Part shown: positions 1-7,872 of the stretch, one piece after another
How the letters are laid out: each line of letters starts with the position of its first letter
How positions within the stretch are numbered: the first letter of the stretch is position 1
Origin: Pseudomonadota bacterium
GTDB lineage: Bacteria; Pseudomonadota; Alphaproteobacteria; Caulobacterales; Caulobacteraceae
NCBI GenBank assembly: GCA_023434265.1
Contig: JAEYTA010000190.1
Coordinates: 1-40,110 of the forward strand
Reading direction: 5' to 3'
DNA length: 40,110 nucleotides
Position numbers and translations under genes: made by a program
The notes under the pieces: generated by a model
What the model was told of the DNA's origin: nothing
Databases searched by the model: none
Seen by the model: the letters and a program-made list of their open reading frames with translations, nothing else

Positions 1-275
1 AGGTCGGCACCGTGACCCCGAACGTCGCCCAGGCCGTCAAGGACGCCAAGGGCGGCGCCGTCGAGTTCCGCGTCGAGAAGGCGGGCATCGTCCACGCCGG
101 CATCGGCAAGGCCTCGTTCGACCAGGCCGCCCTGGAAGCCAACGTCAAGGCGATCGTGGACGCTCTCGTCCGCGCCAAGCCGTCGGGCGCCAAGGGCACC
201 TATGTGAAGCGCATCAGCCTGTCGTCGACGATGGGCCCGGGCTTCAAGGTCGACCCGGCCTCGCTGGGCGCCTGA
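1..275 (+). CDS. rplA: 50S ribosomal protein L1, C-terminal part
   Basis: This is the last 90 or so residues of ribosomal protein L1, which binds 23S rRNA at the L1 stalk and represses its own operon in many bacteria. The frame is open from the left edge, so the start lies outside the window. The C-terminal L1 signature is clear: the VGTVTPN stretch, then FRVEKAGIVHAGIGK, then a YVKRISLSSTMGPG end. The gene is followed directly by a strong hairpin terminator, so rplJ/rplL are not co-transcribed from here. Family identity is certain; only the 5' end is missing. Confidence 0.97.
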   Translation, partial: VGTVTPNVAQAVKDAKGGAVEFRVEKAGIVHAGIGKASFDQAALEANVKAIVDALVRAKPSGAKGTYVKRISLSSTMGPGFKVDPASLGA

Positions 276-302
276 TCCTTCCGGATCGCGACTGATACGG
301 GA

Positions 303-340
303 CGGCGGCGGAGAGCGATATCCGCCGCCGTTTTCGTTTG
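303..340 (+). terminator. Rho-independent terminator after rplA
   Basis: A perfect 10-bp stem (303-312 pairing with 321-330, arm CGGCGGCGGA) encloses an 8-nt loop and is followed by TTTTCGTTT. It lies 28 nt past the rplA stop and about 95 nt before the next gene, so it should end the ribosomal protein transcript. Confidence 0.88.
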
Positions 341-434
341 TGACGAACCCTCGGCCGCCGGACGGGTTGACGCATGGGGCCGGACGCGGGAGTGAGCGCA
401 CGGTCGCCGACCGCGATTCCCGGGAGATTCGCCG

Positions 435-1079
435 ATGCTGGGCTGGTTCCAGGCGCTGCTGCCCAAGGAAGACAACTTCTTCCGTCTGTTCGACGCCCAC
501 GCGGCGACCCTGATCAAGGGCGCCGAGGCGCTGCGCAAGGTGCTGGAAGGCGGCGACGAGGTGCCGCGCTGGTGCCAGGCGATCGTGGATCACGAGCACG
601 AGGCCGACGCGGTGGCCCGCGAGGTGCTGTTCGCCGTCCGGCGCAGCTTCATCACCCCGTTCGACCGGTCCGACATCCGCGGCCTGACCAACTCGCTCGA
701 CGACTCCATCGACCAGATGCAGAAGACCGCCAAGGTCATCACCCTGTACGAGATGCGCGACTTCGCCCCGCACATGCGCCAGCTCGGCGACGTGGCGGTG
801 GAGGCGGCGGCGCTGACCGTCGAGGCGGTGTCGCTGCTGCCGGCGATGCGCAAGAACCACGGCCGCCTCAACGAGCTGACCGAAAAGATCGCGCGGCTCG
901 AGAGCCAGTCGGACGACATGTACGACGCCGGCATGAAGGCCCTGTTCGAGGCCCACCGCGGCGGCGACGCCATGGCCTTCCTGACCGGGGCCGAGGTCTA
1001 CGACCACCTCGAGAAGGTGGTCGACCGGTTCGAGGACGTGGCCAACCGGATCAACGGCGTGCTCGTCGAGCACCTGTAA
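435..1079 (+). CDS. DUF47/PhoU-like Pit accessory protein
   Basis: A 214-residue, all-helical protein of the DUF47 (TIGR00153, PhoU_div) family. Members are distant relatives of PhoU and usually sit beside PiT phosphate transporters, which they are thought to modulate. The two acidic helix signatures expected of PhoU-like metal sites are visible: ITPFDRSDIRGL with LDDSID near residues 72-95, and HLEKVVDRFEDVANRI near the C-terminus. The start is supported by GGGAG eight bases upstream. The pit transporter follows after 12 nt with its own GGGAG, so the two form an operon. Function as a Pit regulator is inferred from the family and the neighbour. Confidence 0.92.
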   Translation: MLGWFQALLPKEDNFFRLFDAHAATLIKGAEALRKVLEGGDEVPRWCQAIVDHEHEADAVAREVLFAVRRSFITPFDRSDIRGLTNSLDDSIDQMQKTAKVITLYEMRDFAPHMRQLGDVAVEAAALTVEAVSLLPAMRKNHGRLNELTEKIARLESQSDDMYDAGMKALFEAHRGGDAMAFLTGAEVYDHLEKVVDRFEDVANRINGVLVEHL

Positions 1080-1091
1080 GGGAGCCGCCCC

Positions 1092-2093
1092 ATGGACGGC
1101 GCCCTGCTGATCCTCATCTTCCTGATCGCCGTCGCCCTGCTGTTCGACTTCCTGAACGGCCTGCACGACGCGGCCAATTCGATCGCCACCATCGTCGCCA
1201 CCCGGGTGCTGCCGCCGTTCTACGCGGTGGGCTGGGCGGCCTTCTTCAACTTCATCGCCTTCCTGTTCTTCGGCCTGCACGTGGCCGACACCATCGGGCG
1301 GGGCATCATTTCGCCGGAGATCATCTCGGACCAGGTCATCTTCGGAGCCCTGATGGGGGCGATCAGCTGGAACGTCATCACCTGGCTGGCGGGGATTCCC
1401 TCGTCCAGCTCGCACGCCCTGATCGGCGGCCTGCTCGGCGCCGGCATCGCCAAGGCGGGAACCGGCGCGGTGGTGGTCGCGGGCGTCACCAAGACGGTGA
1501 TGGCCATCTTCCTGTCGCCGGCCGTCGGCTTCTCGCTGGCGCTGCTGCTGGTGCTGATCGTGTCCTGGGCCTTCGCCCGGGCCAATCCGTCGTTCGCCGA
1601 CCGCATCTTCCGCAAGCTGCAGTTCGTCTCGGCCTCGGCCTATTCGCTGGGCCACGGCGGCAACGACGCCCAGAAGACCATGGGCATCATCGCCGTGCTG
1701 CTGTTCTCGCGCGGCATGCTGGGCGACGAGTTCCACGTGCCCTTCTGGGTGGTCATCACCTGCCAGGCGGCGATCGCGCTGGGCACCCTGTTCGGCGGCT
1801 GGCGCATCGTCCACACCATGGGGTCGCGCATCACCCGGCTGAGCCCGCAGCAGGGCTTCTGCGCCGAGACAGGCGGGGCCATCACCCTGTTCATGGCCAC
1901 GGGCCTGGGCATTCCGGTGTCGACGACCCACACCATCACCGGCTCGATCATCGGCGTCGGCGCCGCTCGGCGGGCCAGCGCGGTGCGCTGGGGCGTGGCG
2001 CGCAGCATCGTCACCGCCTGGTTCATCACCATGCCGGCCGCGGCGGCCATCGGCGCCCTGTTCTTCTGGCTGGGCGGGCTGTTCCTCAGCTGA
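1092..2093 (+). CDS. pit: PiT family inorganic phosphate transporter
   Basis: A 333-residue inner-membrane permease of the PiT family (PF01384), which imports phosphate as a metal-phosphate complex driven by the proton gradient. Both inverted-repeat signatures are present: GLHDAAN at residues 23-29 and GHGGNDAQKTMG around H188-N191-D192. A third conserved stretch, GIPVSTTHTITGSIIG, lies in the C-terminal half. About ten hydrophobic segments can be seen. Its length is that of the short bacterial Pit class. It is preceded by the DUF47 gene and its stop overlaps the start of the NUDIX gene (TGATG). With the Pst system at the other end of the window, the cell has low- and high-affinity phosphate uptake. 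Confidence 0.96.
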   Translation: MDGALLILIFLIAVALLFDFLNGLHDAANSIATIVATRVLPPFYAVGWAAFFNFIAFLFFGLHVADTIGRGIISPEIISDQVIFGALMGAISWNVITWLAGIPSSSSHALIGGLLGAGIAKAGTGAVVVAGVTKTVMAIFLSPAVGFSLALLLVLIVSWAFARANPSFADRIFRKLQFVSASAYSLGHGGNDAQKTMGIIAVLLFSRGMLGDEFHVPFWVVITCQAAIALGTLFGGWRIVHTMGSRITRLSPQQGFCAETGGAITLFMATGLGIPVSTTHTITGSIIGVGAARRASAVRWGVARSIVTAWFITMPAAAAIGALFFWLGGLFLS

Positions 2094-2527
2094 TGGCGGC
2101 GGACCCGGCCCGCACCGAGCGCAGCGAGCGCCGCCAGGTGGCGGCCCTGCCGTGGCGGCGCGGAGCGGAGGGACTGGAGATCCTGCTGATCACCTCGCGC
2201 GAGACCGGCCGCTGGGTCGTGCCCAAGGGCGGTCGGATGGCCGGCAGGACCGACGCGGAAGCCGCCGCCCAGGAGGCGATGGAGGAGGCCGGTGTGACCG
2301 GCCGCATCGCCGGGGAGCCGTTCGGGACGTTCCGCTACCTCAAGATCCTCAAGCGCCGCGCGCCGCGCTGGTGCGTCGTCTCGGTCTATCCGCTGGAAGT
2401 CGAGGCCGAGCTGGACGACTGGAAGGAGAAGGCGGAACGGACCCGCGAATGGATGTCGCCGGCCGAGGCCGAGGGGCGCGTGGACGAACCGGAGCTGAAG
2501 GCTCTGATCGCCGCCTTCGCCGCCTGA
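2093..2527 (+). CDS. NUDIX hydrolase, DIPP-like
   Basis: A 144-residue NUDIX protein whose ATG overlaps the pit stop codon by one base (TGATG), indicating translational coupling. The Nudix box is recognisable as G-x5-R-x7-QEAMEEAGV, with WVVPKGG just before it. The usual first Glu is Arg and the Arg of the REUXEE motif is Gln, while the metal-binding EE pair is kept. The WVxPKG signature resembles the diphosphoinositol-polyphosphate/diadenosine-polyphosphate hydrolase (DIPP) branch found in alphaproteobacteria. The substrate is not predictable from sequence; coupling to phosphate uptake hints at a phosphorylated nucleotide or polyphosphate, which is inference. It converges with the DUF1203 gene with a 2-nt gap. 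Confidence 0.9.
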   Translation: MAADPARTERSERRQVAALPWRRGAEGLEILLITSRETGRWVVPKGGRMAGRTDAEAAAQEAMEEAGVTGRIAGEPFGTFRYLKILKRRAPRWCVVSVYPLEVEAELDDWKEKAERTREWMSPAEAEGRVDEPELKALIAAFAA

Positions 2528-2529
2528 GG

Positions 2530-3000
2530 TCAGGCCCGCGTCGCCGCGGCCATGAAGCAGCCGCGTCGGGCGGTGTGCAGATGGACGACAGCCGCCGCCG
2601 GATCGGCGAACCACGCATCCAGCCGGTCGGCCGCATCGCGGCCCTCGACCACGTCGGCGTCGATCATCATCCAGTCGCGGTCATAGACCCTCGCCGAGAG
2701 CAGCCGGCGGGCCAGCATGTCCGGGACCTCCCCGGGGGCCGGCGTCGCCTCCGCGGCGGCCTCGCGCACGAAGATCGGACCCTCGCCGCGGTAGGGGCTG
2801 GCGGGGACGTCGAGGTGGCGGTGGTTGAGCAGGATCAGGCGCTCGCCGGGCGCGGCGTCGGTCAGGCTGACCCGGCAGGGGGCGCTGTATGGGGCGTCGG
2901 CGACCATGCGTCGGGCGCCGAGCCGCTCAAGCTCCGCGTCGTCGAGCGCGAACAGGGGCTGGAACGGGACCAGCGGCAGGGCGTGAATGCGAAAGCTCAT
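2530..3000 (-). CDS. DUF1203 family protein
   Basis: A 156-residue protein matching the DUF1203 family (PF06718) as I remember it: FRIHALPL at the N-terminus, the CRVSLTDAAPGE block, the LLNHRHL and SPYRGEGPIFVRE blocks, and HLHTARRGCF near the end. The function of this family is unknown. I chose the ATG at 3000 because the family begins there and AAGGAG lies ten bases upstream; a longer open frame reaches 3105 but would run into the upstream control region of the divergent peptidase gene. No signal peptide or membrane segment is seen. It looks monocistronic. Confidence 0.85.
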   Translation of the reverse strand: MSFRIHALPLVPFQPLFALDDAELERLGARRMVADAPYSAPCRVSLTDAAPGERLILLNHRHLDVPASPYRGEGPIFVREAAAEATPAPGEVPDMLARRLLSARVYDRDWMMIDADVVEGRDAADRLDAWFADPAAAVVHLHTARRGCFMAAATRA

Positions 3001-3103
3001 CGGCGGAGGACTCCTTCGCCGCCAACAGTGACGCCGGCCGGGCGAGGCGTCTGGCGGCTTTCGGCCGTTGCGCCGGGCGGCCGGCGTCCCCACAAGGAAG
3101 GGC

Positions 3104-4906
3104 ATGAACGCTCCCTTTCAGACCCCCGCCGATCCGACCGAAGCCCCGCTGTGGGACCTGACCGACCTCTACGCCTCCCGCGAGGACCCGCGCATCGAGG
3201 CCGATCTGGACCGCGCCCGCGCGCTGGTCGCCGAGCTCAACGCCCTGCAGGGCCAGCTGGCCGGGGCGCGGGGCGAGGCGGCGCTGCTCGGCGAGCGGCT
3301 GGATCGGGCGGTGACGCTGTACGAACAGGCCGCGGACGTGCTGGGCGGGCTGGGCGCCTACGCCTTCCTCGCCGCCTCCACCGATCGCAACGACGCGGCG
3401 GCCAACGCCTTCGAGGCGCAGGTCCGGGAGAAGGGCACGACCATCGCCGCCTCGACCATCTGGGTGACGCTGGAGATCAACCAGCTGGAGGAGGCCGAGA
3501 TCGAGGCGGCGCTGGCGGCGCATCCGGCGGCGGCGCGCTGGCGGCCGTGGCTGCGCCGGGTGCGCGCGATGAAGCCGCACGAGCTGTCGCACGAGCTGGA
3601 GACCTTCCTCGCCGAGCGCGGCCCGATCAGCGCCCAGTGGCCGCGGCTGTTCGACGAGACCCTGGCGGCGATGAAGGTGAAGGCCGGCAAGGACGAGCTG
3701 ACCCTGTCGGAGGCGCTGAACCGGCTGTCCGACCCGAAGGCGGCGCGGCGCAAGGCGGCGGCCGAGGGCCTGAACGAGGCGCTGGGCGCGCGGGCCTCCA
3801 CCATGGCGCTGGTGCTCAATACGGTGGCCGGGGACAAGGCGCTGGAGGACCGCTGGCGGGGCTTCAAACGCCCGGCCGACAGCCGGCACCTGGCTAACGA
3901 GGTCGACGGCGAGGCGGTCGACGCCATGGCCGAGGCGGTGGCCGAAGCCTATCCGCGCCTGTCGCACCGTTATTACGCGCTGAAGGCGCGGGCGATGGGC
4001 AAGGCGAAGCTGGACCAGTGGGACCGCAACGCCCCGATCGAAACCACCGCCCCGCGCGGCTTCGACTGGGGGCAGGGGCGCGAGCTGGTGCTGGAGAGCT
4101 TCGCCGACCTCGGCGACGAGTTCGCCGACCGCGCGCGCGGCTTCTTCGATCGGCCCTGGATCGACGGCCGGGCGCGGCCGGGCAAGCAGTCAGGGGCCTA
4201 CGCCCATCCGGTGACGGCGGACCGGCACCCCTATGTGTTCCTGAACTGGATGGGCGAGCGGCGCGACGTGCTGACCCTGGCCCACGAGCTGGGCCATGGC
4301 GTTCACCAGACGCTGGCGGCGGGGCAGGGGAGCCTGCTCGCCGACACGCCGCTGACGCTGGCCGAGACGGCCTCGATCTTCGCCGAGGGCCTGACCTTCG
4401 ACCGGCTGCTGAAGACGGCGCCGGTGGCCGAGAAGCGCGGCCTGCTGGCCGGACGGATCGAGGACGGGCTGAACACGGTGGTCCGCCAGATCGCCTTCCA
4501 CCGCTTCGAGACCCGCTTCCACGACGAGCGGGCGGCGGGCGAGGTTCCGGTCGGGCGGATCAACGAGATCTGGCTGGAGGAGATGGGCGGTTCGCTGGGC
4601 CCGGCGGTGACCCTGAACCCCGGCTATGAGCACTGGTGGGCCTACGTCAGCCACTTCGTGCACTCGCCCTTCTACGTCTACGCCTACGCCTTCGGCGACC
4701 TGCTGGTGGCGGCGCTGATGGAGACGCGGGCCAAGGACCCGGCCGGGTTCACGCCGCTGTACCGCGAACTCCTCGCCGGCGGCGGGTCGAAGGGCTACGT
4801 CGAGGCCCTGGCGCCGTTCGGCCTGAACCCCCGCGACCCCGCCTTCTGGACCATCGGCACGAAGCGGCTGGAGCGGCTGGTCGACGAGTTCGAGGCCACC
4901 TTCTGA
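3104..4906 (+). CDS. pepF: M3 family oligoendopeptidase (PepF type)
   Basis: A 600-residue cytosolic zinc metallopeptidase of family M3B (oligoendopeptidase F-like), which hydrolyses short peptides. The zinc motif HELGH is at residues 394-398, followed about 25 residues later by the conserved ETASIFAE, which supplies the third zinc ligand. The N-terminal 200 residues are the helical oligoendopeptidase F N-terminal domain. Length is normal for the family. The ATG at 3104 has AAGGAAGG just upstream and fits the family N-terminus; an upstream in-frame ATG at 3068 is less likely. It is divergent from the DUF1203 gene with about 100 nt between them. Confidence 0.95.
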   Translation: MNAPFQTPADPTEAPLWDLTDLYASREDPRIEADLDRARALVAELNALQGQLAGARGEAALLGERLDRAVTLYEQAADVLGGLGAYAFLAASTDRNDAAANAFEAQVREKGTTIAASTIWVTLEINQLEEAEIEAALAAHPAAARWRPWLRRVRAMKPHELSHELETFLAERGPISAQWPRLFDETLAAMKVKAGKDELTLSEALNRLSDPKAARRKAAAEGLNEALGARASTMALVLNTVAGDKALEDRWRGFKRPADSRHLANEVDGEAVDAMAEAVAEAYPRLSHRYYALKARAMGKAKLDQWDRNAPIETTAPRGFDWGQGRELVLESFADLGDEFADRARGFFDRPWIDGRARPGKQSGAYAHPVTADRHPYVFLNWMGERRDVLTLAHELGHGVHQTLAAGQGSLLADTPLTLAETASIFAEGLTFDRLLKTAPVAEKRGLLAGRIEDGLNTVVRQIAFHRFETRFHDERAAGEVPVGRINEIWLEEMGGSLGPAVTLNPGYEHWWAYVSHFVHSPFYVYAYAFGDLLVAALMETRAKDPAGFTPLYRELLAGGGSKGYVEALAPFGLNPRDPAFWTIGTKRLERLVDEFEATF

Positions 4907-4941
4907 TTGACGGACGCCCCGCGGGCGGCGAGCGTCGGGGC

Positions 4942-6309
4942 ATGCGCACCCTGATCCTCGCCGCGGCCCTCGCCGCCGCCCCGCTGGCCGCCGCCGCCCA
5001 GACGCCGCTGCCGCCGACCGTTGCCGAGGCCCCGGCCGCCGTCCGCGCCATGGCGGCCGGCTACAAGGCGCTGATGGTGTGCGGCGCGCTGAAGAACGCC
5101 GCGGCGGCGGGCGGCGAGCGGACGCTGGCGAGCGTCGAGGCGAACGAACTGGTGGGTATCTACCCCGAGCTTGAGCCGCTGGTGCGGGAGATGGCGGCGG
5201 AGGTCGGGGAACGCACCGTATCGGTGGCTTGGGATGGCGCCATGCCGGCGCGGACGGCGGTGTGGTCGCCGGGGAGGGGCTGCGCGGTCATGCCGGTGGG
5301 CTGGACGGGAGAACCGGCCGCCGGCGGCGCGCCGGCGCGGCCCGCTCCTGCGCCGTTCTTCGAGGAAGCGCCGGCAGCAGACATACTCGCCGGCCTGGAC
5401 AGCCCTCTGATGGACGCCGTCGAACGCGCCATGGGCGGGGGCTATGGAGAAGGTGCCGCGACCACGGCGGTCGTTGTGCTTCAGAACGGGCTGCTGGTCG
5501 GAGAGTGGTATTCGCAGGGCTTTGGACCAGACATCCCCCAGCGCACATGGTCGGTGGCCAAGTCGCTGGCCGGGACGATCATCGGCGCGGCCGTGCAGCG
5601 CGGCGAAGTCAACGTGAACGCCCCGGCCGCCATCGCCGACTGGAGCCGCCCGGGCGACCCACGCGCCGCCATCACCCTCGACAACCTGATGCGCATGGCC
5701 TCGGGCCTGACCAGCGACACCGCCGGCAACCGCACCGACGCCCTGTATTTCGGCGGCGTCGGCGTCGACGAGCAGGCCCCGACCTGGCCGCTGATCGCCG
5801 CGCCGGGGACCCGCTACCGCTACGCCAACAACGACACCCTGCTGGCGGTGCTGGGCATCGCCGACACCTTCGAGGCGCATCCGCCGGCCGAACTGTTCGC
5901 CCGCCTCGGCATGCACGACACATGGGCCGAGACCGACTGGCGGGGCAACTACATCCTGTCCAGCCAGGTCTGGTCCACCGCCCGCGACCTGGCCCGCTTC
6001 GGCCAGCTCTACCTGAACGACGGCGTGCTGGACGGCGAGCGCATCCTGCCGGAGGACTGGCTGGAATACGTCTCGCGCCCCTCGGGCCCGCAGCCGCCGG
6101 GCGAGCAGGGCTATGGCGCGACCTTCTGGCTGTTCGACAAGTCCGAGGGCATCCCGGCCGACGCCATCTCGGCCAACGGCAACCGGGGCCAGTACGTGAT
6201 CATCGTGCCCAGCCGGAACATCGTCATCGTGCGGCGCGGCGAGGACCCGGCGGGGAAGCGCTTCGACCACATCGCCTTCACCCGCGACGTTCTGGCGGCG
6301 CTGGACTGA
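4942..6309 (+). CDS. Secreted serine hydrolase, class C beta-lactamase family
   Basis: A 455-residue exported protein with a signal peptide (residues 1 to about 20, ending AAAAQ) and a C-terminal beta-lactamase/penicillin-binding-protein-like domain (PF00144). The catalytic SxxK is S204-V-A-K207 and the Tyr motif is Y294-A-N296. The third motif is probably NGNRGQ near the end, in place of the usual HTG/KTG. Residues 21-150 form an extra N-terminal region I do not recognise. It probably acts as a periplasmic or surface esterase/peptidase; nothing specifically supports beta-lactam resistance. It starts 35 nt after the M3 peptidase stop and may be read through from it. Confidence 0.88.
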   Translation: MRTLILAAALAAAPLAAAAQTPLPPTVAEAPAAVRAMAAGYKALMVCGALKNAAAAGGERTLASVEANELVGIYPELEPLVREMAAEVGERTVSVAWDGAMPARTAVWSPGRGCAVMPVGWTGEPAAGGAPARPAPAPFFEEAPAADILAGLDSPLMDAVERAMGGGYGEGAATTAVVVLQNGLLVGEWYSQGFGPDIPQRTWSVAKSLAGTIIGAAVQRGEVNVNAPAAIADWSRPGDPRAAITLDNLMRMASGLTSDTAGNRTDALYFGGVGVDEQAPTWPLIAAPGTRYRYANNDTLLAVLGIADTFEAHPPAELFARLGMHDTWAETDWRGNYILSSQVWSTARDLARFGQLYLNDGVLDGERILPEDWLEYVSRPSGPQPPGEQGYGATFWLFDKSEGIPADAISANGNRGQYVIIVPSRNIVIVRRGEDPAGKRFDHIAFTRDVLAALD

Positions 6310-6337
6310 GCCGGCGGGCCGAAATGTCGCCCCCCGC

Positions 6338-6365
6338 TTGAGCGCGCGGCCGGCCCCGCTATAAG
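6338..6365 (+). promoter_or_regulatory. Probable housekeeping promoter for oxidase subunit IV
   Basis: TTGAGC at 6338-6343 and TATAAG at 6360-6365 are separated by 16 nt, within a GCTATAAG context resembling the Caulobacter housekeeping -10 (GCTANAWC). The element lies 35 nt before the ATG of the oxidase subunit. Confidence 0.55.
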
Positions 6366-6399
6366 AGCGCCAACCGTCTTTCGAGATTCCGGAACCGAC

Positions 6400-6657
6400 A
6401 TGGCCGACCCGCACACCGCCCACGACGCCCACGACGACTACGTCCACGGCTCGCAGGAGATCTCGGAGCAGGTTTCGACCTTCGAGCTGTTCAAGGGCAT
6501 GGCCCTCTGGGGTTCGGTGCTGACCGCCGCGGTCATCGCCTTCCTGACCATCTGGTTCATGCCGAACGGCAGCTTCATCGGCGGCGCCATCGTCTTCGTC
6601 GGCCTGACCGTCGGCGGCTGGTGGTTTCTGATCCGCAAGCCGAAGCCGTCGCACTGA
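6400..6657 (+). CDS. aa3-type cytochrome c oxidase subunit IV
   Basis: An 85-residue protein of the alphaproteobacterial bacterial subunit IV family (PF07835, COX4_pro_2). The N-terminal half is hydrophilic and His/Asp-rich (HTAHDAHDDYVHG). It is followed by the family signature TFELFKGMALWGS and a transmembrane segment, then a second hydrophobic stretch and a short basic tail. This accessory subunit of the aa3 oxidase is not needed for catalysis in known cases. It stands alone here, away from the catalytic ctaCDE genes, behind its own promoter. Confidence 0.93.
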   Translation: MADPHTAHDAHDDYVHGSQEISEQVSTFELFKGMALWGSVLTAAVIAFLTIWFMPNGSFIGGAIVFVGLTVGGWWFLIRKPKPSH

Positions 6658-6677
6658 CCGACGCACGCCGGGCGGCT

Positions 6678-6706
6678 TTGACGCCCTCTTCCCGATAGGC
6701 CTAACC
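6678..6706 (+). promoter_or_regulatory. Probable promoter of the pnt operon
   Basis: TTGACGC (6678-6684) and GCCTAACC (6699-6706) are spaced 14 nt apart, matching the Caulobacter housekeeping pattern TTGACGS-N10-14-GCTANAWC with mismatches in the -10. It lies about 33 nt upstream of the TTG start of pntAA. Confidence 0.45.
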
Positions 6707-6709
6707 TCG

Positions 6710-6732
6710 CTCCGTCCAGAACGGACGGAGGG
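6710..6732 (+). promoter_or_regulatory. Hairpin overlapping the pntAA ribosome binding site
   Basis: A perfect 8-bp inverted repeat (CTCCGTCC at 6710-6717, GGACGGAG at 6723-6730, 5-nt loop) has its right arm overlapping the Shine-Dalgarno GGAGGG (6727-6732). It could reduce initiation at the TTG codon if the transcript includes the left arm. With the promoter proposed at 6678-6706 the RNA would begin near 6713 and cut into the stem, so a role is uncertain. Confidence 0.3.
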
Positions 6733-6738
6733 ATTCGC

Positions 6739-7872
6739 TTGGCCGTCGCCATCGCCGTGACCCGCGAACGCCGCGACGGGGAGACCCGCTGCGCCGTCAC
6801 GCCCGAGACCGTGAAGAAGCTGGCCGCGCTGGGCGCGACGGTGACGGTCGAGGCCGGGAGCGGGCTGGGCTCCTCCATCCCCGACGCCGACTACGCCGAG
6901 GCCGGGGCGACGGTGGCCAAGGACCTGAAGGCCGTGCTGGCCGGGGCCGACGTCCTGCTCAAGGTGCGCGGCCCGACGGCGCAGGAGACGAGCGCGCTCA
7001 AGCCCGGCGCGGTGGTCGTCGCCCTGCTGGACGCATACCGCGAGAAGGAGACGGTGGCGGCGCTCGCCGGGGCGGGAGTCACCGCCTTCGCCATGGAGTT
7101 CGTGCCGCGCATCACCCGGGCCCAGGTGATGGACGCCCTGTCGTCCCAGGCCAACCTGGCCGGCTATCGCGCCGTGATCGAGGCGGCCTGGGCCTATGGC
7201 AAGGGCTTTCCGATGATGATGACGGCGGCCGGCACGGTGGCGGCGGCCAAGGTGTTCGTCATGGGCGCGGGCGTGGCGGGGCTGCAGGCCATCGCCACGG
7301 CGCGCCGCCTGGGCGCGGTGGTCACCGCCACCGACGTGCGCCCGGCGTCCAAGGAGCAGGTCGAGAGTCTCGGGGCCAAGTTCGTCGCCGTCGAGGACGA
7401 GGAGTTCCGGGCGGCCGAGACCGCCGGCGGCTACGCCAAGCCGATGTCGGAGGCCTATCAGGCCAAGCAGGCCGAGCTGACCGCCAGCCACATCGTCAAG
7501 CAGGATGTGGTCATCACCACCGCCCTGATCCCCGGCCGCCCGGCCCCGCGGCTGGTGACGGCGGCGCATGTGGCCTCGATGAAGCCGGGTAGCGTGCTGG
7601 TCGACCTCGCCATCGACAACGGCGGCAACGTCGAGGGAGCCAAGGCGGGGGAGGTGGTCACGACCGCCAATGGCGTGCAGATCGTCGGATGGACCAACAT
7701 GGCCGGCCGCATCGCGGCGGACGCCTCGGCGCTCTATGCGCGCAACCTCGTCGCCTTCGCCGGCCTGCTGGTGAAGGACGGGACGCTGGCGGTCGATCTG
7801 GAGGACGAGATCCTCAAGGCCGCGGCGGTGACGCACGGCGGAGCGGTGGTGCACGAGGGGGTGAGGGGATGA
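6739..7872 (+). CDS. pntAA: NAD(P) transhydrogenase subunit alpha part 1
   Basis: A 377-residue protein forming domain I, the NAD(H)-binding part, of proton-translocating transhydrogenase. The complete enzyme transfers hydride from NADH to NADP+ using the proton gradient. Visible features are the alanine dehydrogenase/PNT N-terminal domain (TRERRDGETRCAVTPETV), the SSQANLAGY stretch, the Rossmann nucleotide loop G176-A-G-V-A-G181 with TDVRPA after it, and the C-terminal GWTNMAGRIAADAS. Initiation is at TTG 6739 with GGAGGG six bases upstream. In this split form domain II is encoded by pntAB and pntB. The stop overlaps the following DUF559 start (ATGA), an unusual insertion between pntAA and pntAB. 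Confidence 0.96.
   Translation: MAVAIAVTRERRDGETRCAVTPETVKKLAALGATVTVEAGSGLGSSIPDADYAEAGATVAKDLKAVLAGADVLLKVRGPTAQETSALKPGAVVVALLDAYREKETVAALAGAGVTAFAMEFVPRITRAQVMDALSSQANLAGYRAVIEAAWAYGKGFPMMMTAAGTVAAAKVFVMGAGVAGLQAIATARRLGAVVTATDVRPASKEQVESLGAKFVAVEDEEFRAAETAGGYAKPMSEAYQAKQAELTASHIVKQDVVITTALIPGRPAPRLVTAAHVASMKPGSVLVDLAIDNGGNVEGAKAGEVVTTANGVQIVGWTNMAGRIAADASALYARNLVAFAGLLVKDGTLAVDLEDEILKAAAVTHGGAVVHEGVRG

Noticed and set aside
341..434. Promoter of the DUF47-pit operon
   Set aside because: A TTGACGC is present at 367-373, but no acceptable -10 element follows at the expected distance.
374..2092. Upstream part of the long plus-strand frame that ends in the NUDIX domain
   Set aside because: It overlaps the DUF47 and pit genes in another frame and is low-complexity. 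Only the part from ATG 2093 matches a real family.
4942..6309. Antibiotic-resistance beta-lactamase
   Set aside because: The family is broad, the third catalytic motif is not the KTG type of resistance enzymes, and no regulator such as AmpR is nearby.
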